Origin: Tricholoma matsutake
Lineage: Eukaryota > Basidiomycota > Agaricomycetes > Agaricales > Tricholomataceae
Assembly (NCBI GenBank): GCA_026075535.2
Contig: AP026539.1
Location: 13,268,001-13,332,000, forward strand
Direction: 5' to 3'
DNA length: 64,000 nucleotides
Numbering within the stretch: position 1 is the first letter of the stretch; each line of letters begins with the position of its first letter. The position numbers were made by a program, and so were the translations under genes. The notes below the pieces were generated by a model. The model worked only from the letters and a program-made list of their open reading frames with translations. It did not search any database and had not been told where the DNA came from. This document shows, one piece after another, positions 42,601 through 55,248 of the stretch.

Positions 42601-45600
42601 TTAGTATGGAGTCACATGCATGGCTTCTACAATATTGTCATAGTCAAGAATGGTAGTTTCAAATGGGAAGGCAGGATCCAAATGCGAGAGTTGTACAGCA
42701 ATTTGAAGTCCACTACATGTTTCTTGGCTGCACAGTATATTTTTAACAACTGCCAACTGCATGGGTTTCTGCAGGTACCGGACCTTTGAATGTGCCGATG
42801 CCAACTGCATATGCTGATTTGTGGATTTGGTTTCGTGAGACGAACTCCATGTTGGCACTTGCAGCACTTTGGGTCGTGATGGGTCGACTGCTGTTATACA
42901 AAGGTCAAGAAGGTAAACACAAAGCTCAATATCCACACACCTGCAACACAATTTTGCATTACACCTGCAGGAAAAAAATGTTGTTCTGAACGACTGGGCT
43001 GTTGATGGGACTGGGCAGCACAGATATCGCATAGATGCACTTTTCCCTCCATCAATGCACAGGGTTCTGCTACACCATCTCAGAACATCTGGCCAAGCAA
43101 GCGATGGCAATGCTCCACCGAGTCTAGTGATCGTCACAACAAATAGGATCCAAATGGATCTGATTGAGGAATTGGCAAATCAACATGTTTTGGTGGTAGT
43201 ATGACTATGGACCATGCCTTTTCCGTGTTTGCGTCGCGCCCGAGTCTCCCCACCTCCTGAGTATAGGACAGTGAATCCCGTGGATAATCCTGATGAATTA
43301 CATGGGTTATGCCTGGAACATCGAGTGCCACACCCAGTATGGATGTGCACGGAATCCCTAACACCCGTCCAGTCCTGAACTGTACCAATAGCTTGTCAAT
43401 GTCTTCTTTTGTCATTTCAGCATCACAGTGCAGTATCCCTAGTCTTTCTGCAGTTTGCCTCGCTTGAAATTTACTGAGACAGAAGACAAGAATGCGATTG
43501 GTGGTGGAATAATTCTGGGCTTTCTTATATTCTTCCTCTACTTGATCGAGTAGTGCATCTGGATTTGATGACCATAGGACATTGTATGATATATTTGCCC
43601 TAGCAGTTTTGGATCGCATGACAGAACATCCTGTAAGTCCTGCCTTTTCAATAAGCCGCAGCTCTAGTGATGGGGGGAGGGTGGCTGTCTGTAGTACTAT
43701 CTGTACTCCTTGCCCACCTAGCCACTGGATCGTGTCCATTACTGGTCTGAAAGATTCATGCATGAGGGCTAAATGTGCCTCATCAATGATAATCCGGGCA
43801 AGTCTACCAATCGCATGGAGACTGTTTAGGAAGGTTTGGCATTCTTTCCACTGCGTGGACTCTACCAATAAGAGGATGTGTAGTGACACACCGGCTATGG
43901 TCATCTGCGGTGACCATGTTCCACTGGACATGCCGTGTTTCTGGCATCTGGTATGATATTGCTCATGCATTGAGCGCAGCAGCATAATCCACACTGTACT
44001 TCTACCTTCATCAAGTTCAGACGCACAAAAAAGTCCTGGCATGGTCTTCCCTGATCCTCAGAACTCTGCTGCTTGGTATATAGTTTCGAGCACAAACCTG
44101 TGGCTAACACATACACAAGATGTTGTGTTCCTTGGAACATCTTCTCAGTCACTACGCCCTGCTGGATGTTCTTGAACCCTAGAGTAGAATCCTGAGGAAA
44201 CCCCATGAATTTGCAGAATTTTTGTAGGTGACTTGGGTGTGGGTATTCCATTGGGACAGATGGTAGGGGTGATGACTGTGAAAATGATTGGAAGGGAAAT
44301 AACATATCCACAACTGATGTGTGCACTTCTGTCAATGCCTTTCAATTGTATGAGATCAGTTCTGGAAGAAGTCTGCTTGACAGTGTGTCACCAAGCGAAT
44401 CAATGGTGATCTTGGTGGGTACACCCTCTGAATTGGGATTGGACATCGAGGAGATGTGGACATTCCTGATGGAATTTATCTTGTTGTGCAACCTTGCACG
44501 AAATTCTGCACCTTTCTCCAACATATGCAGTAGCGTAGGGGGGTGGCTGAAGATCATGTGGATCACCGCACTCACTCGTGCGGTCATCATCAGCTTGGAC
44601 CTATGCAATCCAATAGGTAGACATGCATCACCTCCATAATGGCATCTGTCAATCTCGCCCGTATGCCCCAATTGTTGATGTGATGCTGTGGTCACATTTT
44701 GCGTAAAGTCTAGGACGTCCTCAAAATAAGACATCATATACGCCATTACTTGACGAAATGTCCGGATTGTAAGTCAGGCATTCAGATGGGATAATGTATA
44801 CTGTGCCAGTGACAAGGTCAGGTCTCTAGCTGTCACTGGCTGGTAAAGGCCTGCAAATAAGAACTTCTGTGAATTCACATATAGTTTGGGATGGAAATGG
44901 TACTGCCATTCAGAATAAAGTGGGCAGAGATGGATAAGAAATTGTGCAACAAGTCGACCAAGCCTAGGGATAGGCACCCGGACCATTGTTTTGTCCTCTG
45001 ATGACTGATGACTGGTTTTATTGTACGATCCACATAGCATGAACACATCCATTAACCAAAACACATTTCGGATTGACCCACCAGGAATATTGCACAAGAG
45101 TAAGCAGGCATATTCAATGGCTCGGCCTGGTTGCCCGCCGCACAGGATAAGTGACATTGCTATGAGTCTCTGGACCTCATATATTTCTGTCATCTGCAGA
45201 ACGCATGCCCCAGGGTGCCATATGACACTCCCGTCATTATCCAGTGATCCAAACTTTTCCAACAGAGATGGCGTTGATACAATATACTCCAGCACAGATG
45301 TTCCCATCATCCATGTGTTTCGCAGATCAGAAATGAAGCTGTACCCAGCATTTCGATCTCGGGGGTCATCTTGAATCTCCTGGTCTTCCAATAGCTTGAA
45401 CTGTCCCCAGAAAAGTTTATCAATCCTGATTTCAATTTCATCCATCAATTCGTCATGGCACATCTTCATGTCTTGAGCATATATGTGAGTGCCGTCTACC
45501 ATAACGCTCTGACCGTCATTCGTAGGGGAGTTGAATGGCAATGCTTTTGTATCTGCAGATTGTATTGAGTCAAGTACCCGTTTCAAGAGATAGAGGTGCG

Positions 45601-47752
45601 TCATGACCCATCCCTCTGCTTCTTTGAGGTACGGTTGGACTGTTTCAAACAGCCTGTTTTGGAAGTGTTCAGCTATCTTATACAATAAATACTAGCTATA
45701 TGCACACAGAATACATTTTTCTGGGATGCTTGGCTTTTTCTGCATGGATAACCGTGGCCAACACCAATCGACCAGTAAACAAGAGTGCTGCAATTCAGTG
45801 TGTTATCTCTGACACACCACGCCACATCACATTCCCTTTCATGGATGATTCTTTCACTGATGACAGCAGAATATACTGCACAAAAACACTGCTGAAATGA
45901 TTGGTTCCAAGGTGCTGTACATATAAAAGTTTCAAGAGGTCACAGAGTTCTTTCTGCACATTGTCATCAAACTGAGGTATCCTTCATGTTTCTGACATGC
46001 CGTATGGATGTGCGATCGCATGGGGATCCTCCACAAAATCTTCTTCCGCATCCAGGAGGTCGCCTTCATCGCACCTATCAGGCAGCATGGGGTCATCTGA
46101 ATATTCTTCTTCATTGTCTTTGTCTTCTTCTTCCTCTCCGTGTTTACTCTGGATATCTGGCATGGCAGATTGTCCATCATCATAACCATCGGCTCCATGA
46201 TTCTGCTGTGTTCCTGCATCTGAATGCTCTAAAGCTGTGTAAAGTGCTCATGCCTTGGCTTCAATCGATGCACCAACGGGAAAATGATATTGTGGCAATG
46301 GATTATTCACAATCCACAGCAACAAGGCAATTGATGCCACCACAATCAACGCATATTTTTGGTGACTGTCATAATTTACATCTTTGTGGTGCTTCTGGAA
46401 GGTATGGGCGTGTTCAGACGACGGTTGTGTGCCTATAAGCCATCTCAGCACATAACTTTTAGCTTTCCCTGAGCTACCGCAAGGTATGCATGAATATGCC
46501 TTTGGAGGCTGCCAATAACCTTTTCCTTGGCCGAAAACCCTGACAACTCACAGATTGTTGATAAGTCCACACCTGCCACATGATCAAGCCATCGTTCTTT
46601 GTGCAAAAACTGATGCAGAATATGGTAATTTTCTGGAACAGAAATTTCCATGGATGGTGGGGGCCAAGTGGAAAGCATTGCTTGATAGTGGTTCCAAGGA
46701 GTGTTGGTTGGGAGTATCCTACATTGTGGAGGACAGACTGCGAACCATGATAAATGAGTCCCAAAACGTTGTGCTGGATGGAGACTGAATGTCCTATTTG
46801 GGTGCACTTGTTCTCCTTTTGTACAACAATGTTGTTTGAATGGCTTTGAGGGGTTGGTAGGGTGTTTTTGATCAACCTGATATCCTTTATGACACACCGA
46901 ACATATAAGGCATGCAGGTATGGGGCGTTTGAGCTCAGGGATAGATTCAATCGGTGCGTTAGGGTGAGGGGGTTGATATGTCAGCCTTGGTCGAGCATTC
47001 AGCAAGTCATTGAATTTCTTCTGCAAATCTAGGGGTGGTTGCATATGCCTATGTGTGTTCATAATATGCTCCTGTACTCCAGAGGGGTTTATGATAAAAC
47101 CACACTCCCTACATATCACGATGTGGTGCTCCATGTTGATGGCCAAGCCATAGCTCTGAAGCAGGCCTTGTGCCGTCTCTGAGATTAATGCATCCATGGA
47201 TGGAGGCAGGGTTTGATGGATGGAGAGCGATCTCGCGGGGGACACATGGGGTTCATTGTTGCTAATGAGAACACTCTCTTGGAGCTCTGAAGTTGATGAC
47301 ATTGAAACTGTCTCCATGGAGAGGGTGTGGGATAGTCGGGGACCCATGGATTCCACTGCTGGTGCTGACAGCACTGGACATTCAAGAGATGTATCTTCCA
47401 CAGTCAGGACTTGCGTCTTATTGTTCCGATTGATTTCCAGCATCAACATGGCCGAGACAGTGGCATATGTCCCTCTACACTCCAAGCAATGAGCCTGTGA
47501 TAAAATGAGTTTCACTGCACAAATTTCTTCTCATCATCATACCTTGAATACATCTGCATTTACATATCCCATTTTACACGTCGGGCAACAGAACCTCCCA
47601 CTTTGTCATGTTATAGTGTATATGGACTGCGCATGATCCATAATTTGGGCATCCTCTACCAGGCACGCTATATGATCGGCAGCGTTTGATGAGTTATCGA
47701 GCTGGGATTTACATTTTCTGCACCGGCGATTTCGGGGGATTTTGTCATCCAT
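42601..47752 (-). pseudogene. OrsD-type zinc-finger / RecQ-like helicase, large protein, partly decayed
   Basis: Agaricomycete giant protein joining Cys-rich fingers and an OrsD-like (DUF3505) region to a RecQ-like helicase. The start MDDKIPRNRRCRKCKSQL is at 47752, with CxxC pairs (CRKC, CCPTC, CLEC) split by an intron at about 47540-47493. OrsD region: HHIVICRECGFIINPSGVQE, CLICSVCHKGYQ, near 47120-46850. A frame change near 46447 leads to WLIGTQPSSEHAHTFQKHHK, an acidic stretch at 46250-46000, and a central domain at 45685-44774. Helicase: Walker A split by an intron near 44096-44049 and reading only ATGKT; Walker B IIIDEAHLALM (about 43790); motif III LQTATLPPSLE; motif VI YTQEVGRLGRD (about 43255). 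The Cys motif EGKVHLCDICAAQ follows near 43030. At least one TGA (near 47620) and several frame changes suggest a pseudogene, though some may be introns. Confidence 0.75.
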
Positions 47753-48314
47753 CTTTGCTTTCTTTGTCCTAATTGACCTCATTCAATATGCTGCTATAAA
47801 CTTGCTAAAGAAAATTGAAAACTATGCACATTGTACTGGTAATCACAGGTACATGACTGCTTGCTGTGGGCTGGTGCATCTCAGATATGGCAGAGACCTG
47901 AGATCTGGTGCACTTTGGGCTGTGAATACGTCATCAGTTGTATGCATTTATATCCTGTGGCAGATTTACCCTACTTGTCCCTGCATGGTGGTGTGCGTTG
48001 AAGGGGGCTTTGAGACACAACAACTACCACCCATTGAAACACGCAGCAACTCTGATGACATGTGGGGAGGTGGAATAGAAGCATCGTAGGGAAGCACACT
48101 AGATCTGGTTTCCGCTTCTGCAAACAACTAGAATATATTGGGTATAAGTACAGCTGTCTTGGGTATTGACCGCATGGAATTGTTTGGTAACTAATTATGC
48201 ATTGATTCATACTTTCCTCAGACAACAACTTCATTTCTCTGTATATAACTTTGTCTGGATGTGAGAGGCTGTTGACCGGATCAGTTGGATATTGCTTACT
48301 GGATTTGAGGGACC
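47753..48314. other. Spacer between the OrsD-helicase and RTC4-like genes
   Basis: About 560 bp, the putative promoter side of the helicase gene and 3' side of the RTC4-like gene. The plus-strand frame at 47742-48089 is antisense and motif-free. Confidence 0.45.
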
Positions 48315-50734
48315 TCATTTGCCAAACATATGGGCATTTTTTTCTAGTATACTGTCCAACTCGTCATCATCCTCCTCATGAGGATACATCATTTCCCCAT
48401 ATGATGCACTTGCAATCATGACTTGGTAGGCCTCGTCCGTGGTGATATCTAGATTGCGTGAGATCAGCGTGACCGAGACATGAGGGATGAGGATGTATTC
48501 AATGAACAAGATGAGTGTAAGCAGGACAATCTTGTTTATGCGTGTCTGATCGGCTGGGAAAATTCGACGCAGTGTGTCATAGATGATGGCTTTGCCCTTC
48601 TCACCATAGCTAGCCTCAACCTGTTAGACAGTAGCTATGAATTTATAGCCAACACTTACTAGCCTGGGCGTGTTTTGTTGAGATGATGGGATTGAAAGTT
48701 CAGGTCCTGGACAAATCTTGCCAGGTCTTTCACATCTTTCAAAAACACTTTCCATACCTGACACTGGGATTGTGCATACTTGTGGCTGATAAGCTGGTCC
48801 AACTCCGCCCTCATGTCACAGATTCTCCGAGGCAGGCGTTTGAAATTGCAAGTACTAGGCCACCCTGCGTCGGTTGCAGACGCCATCAATCGTTCATACT
48901 CGTACTCCTTACTGATCTCAGCACATATCAGGAGATCTATTCTGTTAAGATTGTGCTGGTCATCTCTCGTTCTTTTACTACCAGATACCCTGATAATATT
49001 TTGCTGATTTTTTATCAACCTCGCTAGTGTTCCCCTGGGTTTCTCGGGCAGAAGGTCATCACAGTCGGGGAATGGGCATTGTAACGGTGCAGCCTGTACC
49101 CAGTCCTGGTTATCTGTATCGTTGTCATTGTCACCCAGGAGGTTGCTTGGTCCTGATTCCTGCATCATCTGATGCATACAAATCCTGACATCGATTGCAC
49201 ACATTTGACAAAACAATGCAATCACTTACAGATAGCGTGCCCCATGGTGGCGAGTGAACAATTTGCCTTTCAGTCATACACTGTCTCTTCTTGTCTACAT
49301 ACAATGACTTGGGATCTGATTCTGCAATGGTTTGTTTTGTTTGGTACAAACCATGGATGTGTGATCTTTCCTATACATTTCGAGATGAATGCATGTGCAA
49401 GGTTGAGAGAACATAATTTACCACCTGGGGCGTTCCCTGTCCTCTGTAGGAACTTGATTGTGCCTTCACATGCAATTTTTCACATGAATGGAGGCATATA
49501 TCCGATTAATATACACACCTCATCGCCACCCCCTGTCCCTGCACTGGGGCTTGATGCCACACTGCTTTGGTCAGGCATGTTAAACAAGGGAGTATCTTGC
49601 CTGGGTGGTATATGGATTGACATTGATGGAATGGCAGCATCCTGAGAGTTCCCCGGTGTCTCCTAAAAAGAGGGTTAGCGAGGCCACCAAATATAAATAT
49701 ATACCTGCCTGTGTCATCTCGTCATCTTCCTGAAGGGTTATGGGCTCTTCCAGCCCCTCTTCTAAAAATGTCTTTACCCATTCTGCTAGATCCTCACTGA
49801 CAAAGATCATCATCAGTTGGACCAAGGTTGCCGCACTGTCTCTCCATCTACATTTGAGGATACCATCAACATTGTTGTCACCATCACCACTGTCATTCGA
49901 AGACAGATCTGTCCGCAAGTTGGACATTATCATGTCCAAGGTTGCACCAAACAAAGAACTGCTACCTGCAGCTTTCTGGGTAGTGGGTGTTGCCCCCTTG
50001 CTTGCTGTCCACAATGGATCCAGGAGTACACCAGCGCCAAACTGGCTCAAATGTGATAAGTTTTAATTTTTAGGCACATTGATGACACACCATTTCATAA
50101 AGCTTGCGTATATGATTACATGCCGTTACCAACTTTTCATGTCTGACCCCAAATCTACGACGGAGGCCAGTCAATTTTTTCTCCATGCGTTTTCCCATGC
50201 AAGTTGCTTCAATTTGGGCAACTTCCTGGTTTTGTTCACGATCAAACAATTTTTGCTGGTAATTGTACTTCCATCCTCGCCCTTCCGCTGTAGACTCTTT
50301 TGCTTTCCAATCTATTGCAAATTTGATGATGTGTATTGTCCGTATAACATATTGAATATACCCGCTCAACATGTCGCCATGTCCACAATTCAATAGAAAC
50401 TGAGGATATCCTGAGCCTTCCTAGGATAATAAAGAGCGTGTGATGTACCTTGTCTGTCTCTAATAGATGCTCCATGTCATCTGGGACTGCTTCCATGGCT
50501 AAGACTGAGTCGTAAACCTGTTCCCAGTCAGATGGTCCTGCATCGTCTCGCCTGAATATAGAATTCTGTGGCCCAATCATCATATAGCCTACATATATGC
50601 ATCATTTGGGACTTACCATCTTCGCTTTTGTGGTCTTGCCATATCCCATCATCAATCGCATGAGCGCATCTTGCTCCTTGGCCGCCATATTTCCTCTGCA
50701 TCCATGTAGAAGAAGCTGCTCCAATGATGAGCAA
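48315..50734 (-). CDS. RTC4-like domain protein, multi-exon, integrity uncertain
   Basis: The C-terminal part carries a clear RTC4-like domain: MASATDAGWPSTCNFKRLPR and DLARFVQDLNFQSHHLNKTR up to about 48664, then an intron (GTAAGTG...GGCTAG, about 48660-48622). It joins PGY-YGEKGKAIIYDTLRRIFP, LFIEYILIPHVSVTLISRNL and ASASYGEMMYPHEEDDDELD, with stop at 48315. Upstream exons are probable at 49225-48665, about 49350-49227, 50050-49690, 50393-50070 and 50583-50450, with coiled-coil-like KLFDREQNQEVAQIEAT; their exact joints could not be fixed and one junction near 49206 does not keep phase. Yeast Rtc4 was named for restriction of telomere capping; the biochemical role is unknown. It lies directly upstream of the OrsD/RecQ-like gene on the same strand. 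Confidence 0.6.
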
Positions 50735-51213
50735 GTATAATGCCCTTGTTCAGTACAATCAAGGATGGCTTGATATCGCATTTCTGCTTCCTGTCAAGAC
50801 TACACGTCAACATGAGGTTTATAGCAGGTTAAACATTGTCATGCACACTTCTTTCATCTTCCTCTTGGTCTTCTGTCCCTGTGTGTACATCTCCTACATC
50901 CTCCTCATCATCCTGTCCTACTTCCATCATGGCATGGATATCATCTGTGATAGGTACAATTTAACCCTAAACCCATGTTTAATTCTGAATACATACCCCA
51001 CATTATTTCATCATTTTGATTGTCGATGCTTCACCAACACCACGGAGGTGCGCAAGTATCTGCCCTGCAAACTGAACACCTTGTGTCACTACTGTCCAGT
51101 ACCCCTCAAAAGTTCTCAGGCTGTAAGTGGGAGGCAATGGCTCCAGTTAAATTACTTCACGATACACTGAAGTCAATTGTGTTATGATATGATCGCACAT
51201 GGTTGAGGTATGT
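50735..51213. other. Region upstream of the RTC4-like gene
   Basis: May hold first exons on the minus strand. The 148-codon plus-strand frame at 50724-51170 looks antisense. Nothing firmly assigned. Confidence 0.4.
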
Positions 51214-52375
51214 AATTCACCAACAAAAATGTCGGTCATCATCGAAAGACGTTAAGATCACGTGGGCTGACGTAGTGATGATGTGTTTTCAATAAATCAC
51301 CAATTCACTGACAAAAAATGTTGGTCTTCAACTTGTCTGATTGGCCAGTTTGGTTAGCTATGAGATGTGTAAGTTGTGGGGCACTGAACACTATAATGAA
51401 TAGGACGTGATCAGGGATTTGAGATCAACACTTACCGCCTTTGTGTCAGAAAACCAACAGATTATTACAGTTATAAACCCTGGTTGAGTGGTCATTGAGT
51501 TGGGATACCGGTGCATGTCATAAAGTGGGGGAGTTCTGGATGTTAGCAATTCTATGGTCAAACTATTACAGTTGACGTTCCTGGGAACCCAGTCAACGAT
51601 AACCGCAAGCTGATTATGAAATGGTAGTGTGATGCGAAAGGGAGATAGCAATGGCACGTGGGCGGAAATTGTGTCCAGGTGCTTGCGACGGAGCTGTATT
51701 TCACCAACAAAAAATGTTGGTCATCGACCAGTCTCATTGGTCAGTTGATTTGACTGGGAGATGTGTAAGTGGCGGGGCACTGAACACTACAATAAATGGG
51801 ACATGATCAGGTATTTGAGATCAACTCTTACCTCCTTTGTATCGGAAAACCAACTAATCATTAAAGTTATAAACTCTTGTTGAGTAGTTATTGAGTTGGG
51901 ATACCGGTGCATGCTGAGCAGAGATGTCTAGGATTGGGCGGCAGCAAAGTATTAGTGCTGGAGAGGTTCTGCAGGAACATGAATTTGTATACCCAGGGGG
52001 ACAAGGTGTGCGTGCAGGAGGGGATGTGGAAGAAGAAGAGGAAGAACAGAGTGTATGCTTGCAGGGTATGCCTCCAGTTGTGAGAACAGGGATGGTGATG
52101 GTGATGGGGATGGGGAGACAGTGCACGGAGTGCAGGGGAGAGGCTGCGTTCATATCCATGTCCACACCTGCAGCCACAGCTGCATCAACCACCATTAGCT
52201 ACATCATGTGCTGACAAATTTGAACATAAAATATTCACGTGACAGGCCCAGAACCGAGTAATGTGATTACTAAGTTGAACAGCTTATAAATTTATTACCA
52301 AGTAGCGCGCCGTCGAGCAGCGGCAAAGCCTGCTACTTTTGATAAATTATTGAATAAAGGGTTTTGTTGGTGTTG

Positions 52376-53213
52376 TTATATAGTCCTGATCATGCTGTAC
52401 AATATATGGTGTACAGTATGATGGTATTCTGTAGTCGGTACTCTGTAGCTGGAATAAAAGCTGAACAATCTGAAACACTGGCCACTGCCATGGTGTGAGA
52501 TCAATCGAAGGCAAGTATTAATGGAAAGGGAAGAATTTTTTAAAAGAACATCATGACAGACACGTATCAATTTCAATAACTCAACCTCAGTCAAAGAATC
52601 AGTAGACAAATAACCAATGCCTTTGCACATCAATTGAAGAAGATGTATGGGAGCATCGACGATGATATTACACATAGCAGAAGATAAGTCAACAAGTCCA
52701 ACAGAACCAGACAGAAGACAACAATCATGATTTGAATTAGATGCACAAAATCCATTCAATATATGATGTATCAAAGCCAGCTGAGAAGAACGAGGATTAT
52801 CAACCAAAAATTGAATCCCATGACCACTCAAGATATCTTCAAAATTGTATAAAGGGCTGAAGTTGGATCCAGTAATAATTGCTTTACCAAAGGCAAATTA
52901 TAATGTGTAGAAGAATGATTTTCAATGGTGATAGTTTCACCATCATCAATACTATCATTCGAGACTGAAAGTATTTCATGGAGGAGGTAAGATATCTATC
53001 AGCAACAATTTGAAGATTAAGCGAGTAGCACTCACCACGACTGTGGAATCCATTCGCTTCATGATTCCACCCAGGAGATGAAATCAATCCCTCAGATACC
53101 AGATATTCTCCATAGTACAATCTGCTCCAAGAATTAGATCGGCCACTAAATTCTCCCCAACAATGAGTTTGATGACACAAGTAAGCACGCTCGACCCATA
53201 TCAGCATTGACAC
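52376..53213 (-). pseudogene. Unrecognised ORF remnant inside the repeat region
   Basis: Two minus-strand frames join into one plausible protein: LIWVERAYLCHQTHCWGEFS, SRGECYSLNLQIVADRYL (53213 to about 52980), then a frame change to HEILSVSNDSIDDGETITIE, YNLPLVKQLLLDPTSALYNF, HGIQFLVDNPRSSQLALIHH, SGSVGLVDLSSAMCNIIVDA and TEVELLKLIRVCHDVLL, ending near 52376. The amino-acid order looks like real coding sequence, mostly alpha-helical with repeated Leu. It does not match a family I know. It lies between the ~400-bp repeat copies, so it may be the cargo of an element they bound. Confidence 0.4.
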
Positions 53214-53554
53214 CTGTTGTTAACAAATCAGAATAAACATTGTGTGACACCGCCCAAGCCCGAGCAATATGGGACCGAGGTCAACGCCTATCAAAGACAA
53301 CAGAGATGGCTTGACCAGCTATACGTGCACTCATGGTTGAACATTGGACATTGAATGAGAGAACTGAAAACTGAACAATGTGAAACACTGGCAACTGTGT
53401 TTGGATGCAAAGTGCAGTCACATGGACAGGTTCGTCAAATGACACAGATGGTGTGAGATCAATTATGCAGTCCGTTCACCAGTCCAAAAATATCACATGT
53501 TTCAATCGGGCACCATTTTGCATTTGGTGCACTAAAGTAGCCAGAATAATCATG

Positions 53555-53830
53555 GACGCTGTGGTATGTGGCCTCCTGACTCAAAAAGCAGATTACTAAA
53601 TTGAACAGCTTATAAATTTATGATCATGCTGAGCTCTCCAAATGTTTACCAGTCACGTGACTTTCGACTGATGCTGTGGTATGTGGCCTCCTGACTCAAA
53701 AAGCAGATTACTACATTGAACAGCTTATAAATTTATAACCATGCTGAGCTCTCCAAACATTTACCAGTCATGTGACTTTCAACCGACGTGGTATGTGGCC
53801 TCTGCTGCTGACTCAAAATACAAAGTAGCA
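53555..53830 (+). repeat. Two-and-a-half-copy tandem duplication, ~117-bp unit
   Basis: GTGGTATGTGGCCTCCTGAC, AGCAGATTACTA and GAACAGCTTATAAATTTAT recur at about 53562, 53672 and 53790 (partial). A diverged piece (TGAACAGCTTATAAATTTAT) is at 52276. Copies end in GTCA(C/T)GTGACTTTC. Confidence 0.85.
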
Positions 53831-54829
53831 GTAACTGAGGCCACCAAAATGGTCCCATCATTTGATAGGTGAGGAACGGAGAGCCTAAGCTGAGAAGAAA
53901 TTAATATATTTTAAATTACATATGAAAAGATGGAACGGTGAAAAAGATGGGCAAAGTAACTTAGAGTTGATGAGAGAAGGAAGCAAGAATGCACAAGATG
54001 GGAGAAATCAATGGCACATGGGCAGAATTTGTGTTCTTGTGTTTGCGATGTAGCAGTAACTCACTGACAAAAAAAGTCGGTCATCATCTTGGCGAGAGGA
54101 GTCATGTGAGGTGACATAGTGATGATGTGTTTTGAATAAAGCAGTAATTCACCGACAAAAAATGTCGGTCATCATCTTGGCGAGAGGAAGACGATAAGGT
54201 CATGTGGAATGACATCGTGATGACGTGTTTTCAATAAATGAGTAATTCACCAACAAAAAATGTTGGTCATCAACTTGCCTCATTGGCCAGTTTTGTGAGC
54301 TACAAGATGTGTAAGTGGCAGGGCACTGAACACTACAATGAATGGGACGTGATCAGGTATTTGAGATCATCACTTACCTCCCTTGTGTCAGAAAACCAAC
54401 AAATTATTAAAGGTATAAACCCTTGTTGAGTTGTCATTGAGTAGGGGATACTGGTGCATGCCATAAGGTAAAGGAGATCTGGGTGTTGGCAATTCCACAG
54501 GTCAAACTATTACAGTTGACATTCCTGGGATCCTAGTGAATGACAACCACTAGCTGATTATGAACCAGTAGTGTGATGCGAGAGGGAGACATCAATGGCA
54601 CATGAGTGGAAATTGTGTTCTTTGGTTTGCGACATATCAGTGGTTCACTGATAATAATTCACCAACAAAAAATGTCGGTCATCTACTTTTCTCCTTGGCC
54701 ATTTTTGGTAGCTATGAGATTCAGGGCATTGAGACATTGCAATGAACAGAGCATGATCGGGTAGGTTGAATAACCAACATCGGGCCAACAAGTAATTAAA
54801 ACAGTAATGACTTGTTGATCGGCTGAGTT

Positions 54830-54834
54830 GGTAT
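54830..54834. repeat. 5-bp target-site duplication, chromovirus (left)
   Basis: GGTAT; partner at 61053-61057. Confidence 0.85.
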
Positions 54835-55016
54835 TGTTAGGAAACAGCCCCATTACCTAATAAAATTTCATTTTCATTTTATTATGTCGAATTACACTAC
54901 ATTACACCAAATGACGCTACACTTTGATAGCATGAGAATTTTATTTCGCATGCATCACTATGTATGCACCTGTATGCGCGCATCGGTAACAACAACATAC
55001 AATATATGTAACATAG

Positions 55017-55024
55017 TATATAAA
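55017..55024 (+). promoter_or_regulatory. TATA box of the chromovirus LTR
   Basis: TATATAAA, 34 nt before the AGTTGTGTTCT sequence that matches the primer-binding site; this fits a start at 55051. Confidence 0.7.
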
Positions 55025-55050
55025 CCCAAAATATATACCTAGGGGACCCC

Positions 55051-55061
55051 AGTTGTGTTCT
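55051..55061 (+). promoter_or_regulatory. Predicted transcript 5' end acting as self-primer
   Basis: AGTTGTGTTCT is the exact reverse complement of 55238-55248. In Tf1-type elements the first 11 nt of the RNA fold back on the primer-binding site and are cleaved to serve as primer. Confidence 0.65.
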
Positions 55062-55237
55062 CTTAGGTATTCCACCTACATTTTGGTGTGAAAGGCCTAT
55101 CTCAACAAACTCACCTATTAATAACCCCTCACATCAAAACCATCAATTCCCCCATCATGAGCGCAGATCCCGCCCCCTTCTTGTAGAGAGAACCCGCACA
55201 GTCTTAGCTAGCAGATAGTGGGTGTCGCCCTAACAGA

Positions 55238-55248
55238 AGAACACAACT
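55238..55248 (+). other. Self-primer binding site (11 nt)
   Basis: AGAACACAACT begins 2 nt after the LTR; complementary over 11 nt to 55051-55061. No tRNA 3'-end complement (TGG...) is present here. Confidence 0.7.

Larger units (their letters stand above)
51214..54834 (+). repeat. Tandem/dispersed ~400-bp repeat family with palindromic junctions
   Basis: Units run from a hairpin (TTCACCAACAAAAAATGTTGG) through ATTGGCCAGTTT, AGATGTGTAAG, GGCACTGAACACTA, GTCAGAAAACCAAC, GGGATACCGGTGCATG and ACAGTTGAC to the next hairpin. Copies: 51304-51698, partial 51699-51920, 54247-54660, and partial 54660-54834, which is broken by the gypsy insertion and continues at 61053. The hairpin occurs at about 51218, 51304, 51699, 54060, 54148, 54247 and 54658. 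All copies are in the same orientation. Confidence 0.75.
54835..55235 (+). repeat. 5' LTR of the chromovirus
   Basis: TGTTAGGAAACAGCCCC...GTCGCCCTAACA, 401 bp, containing the TATA box and a deduced transcription start. Confidence 0.95.
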
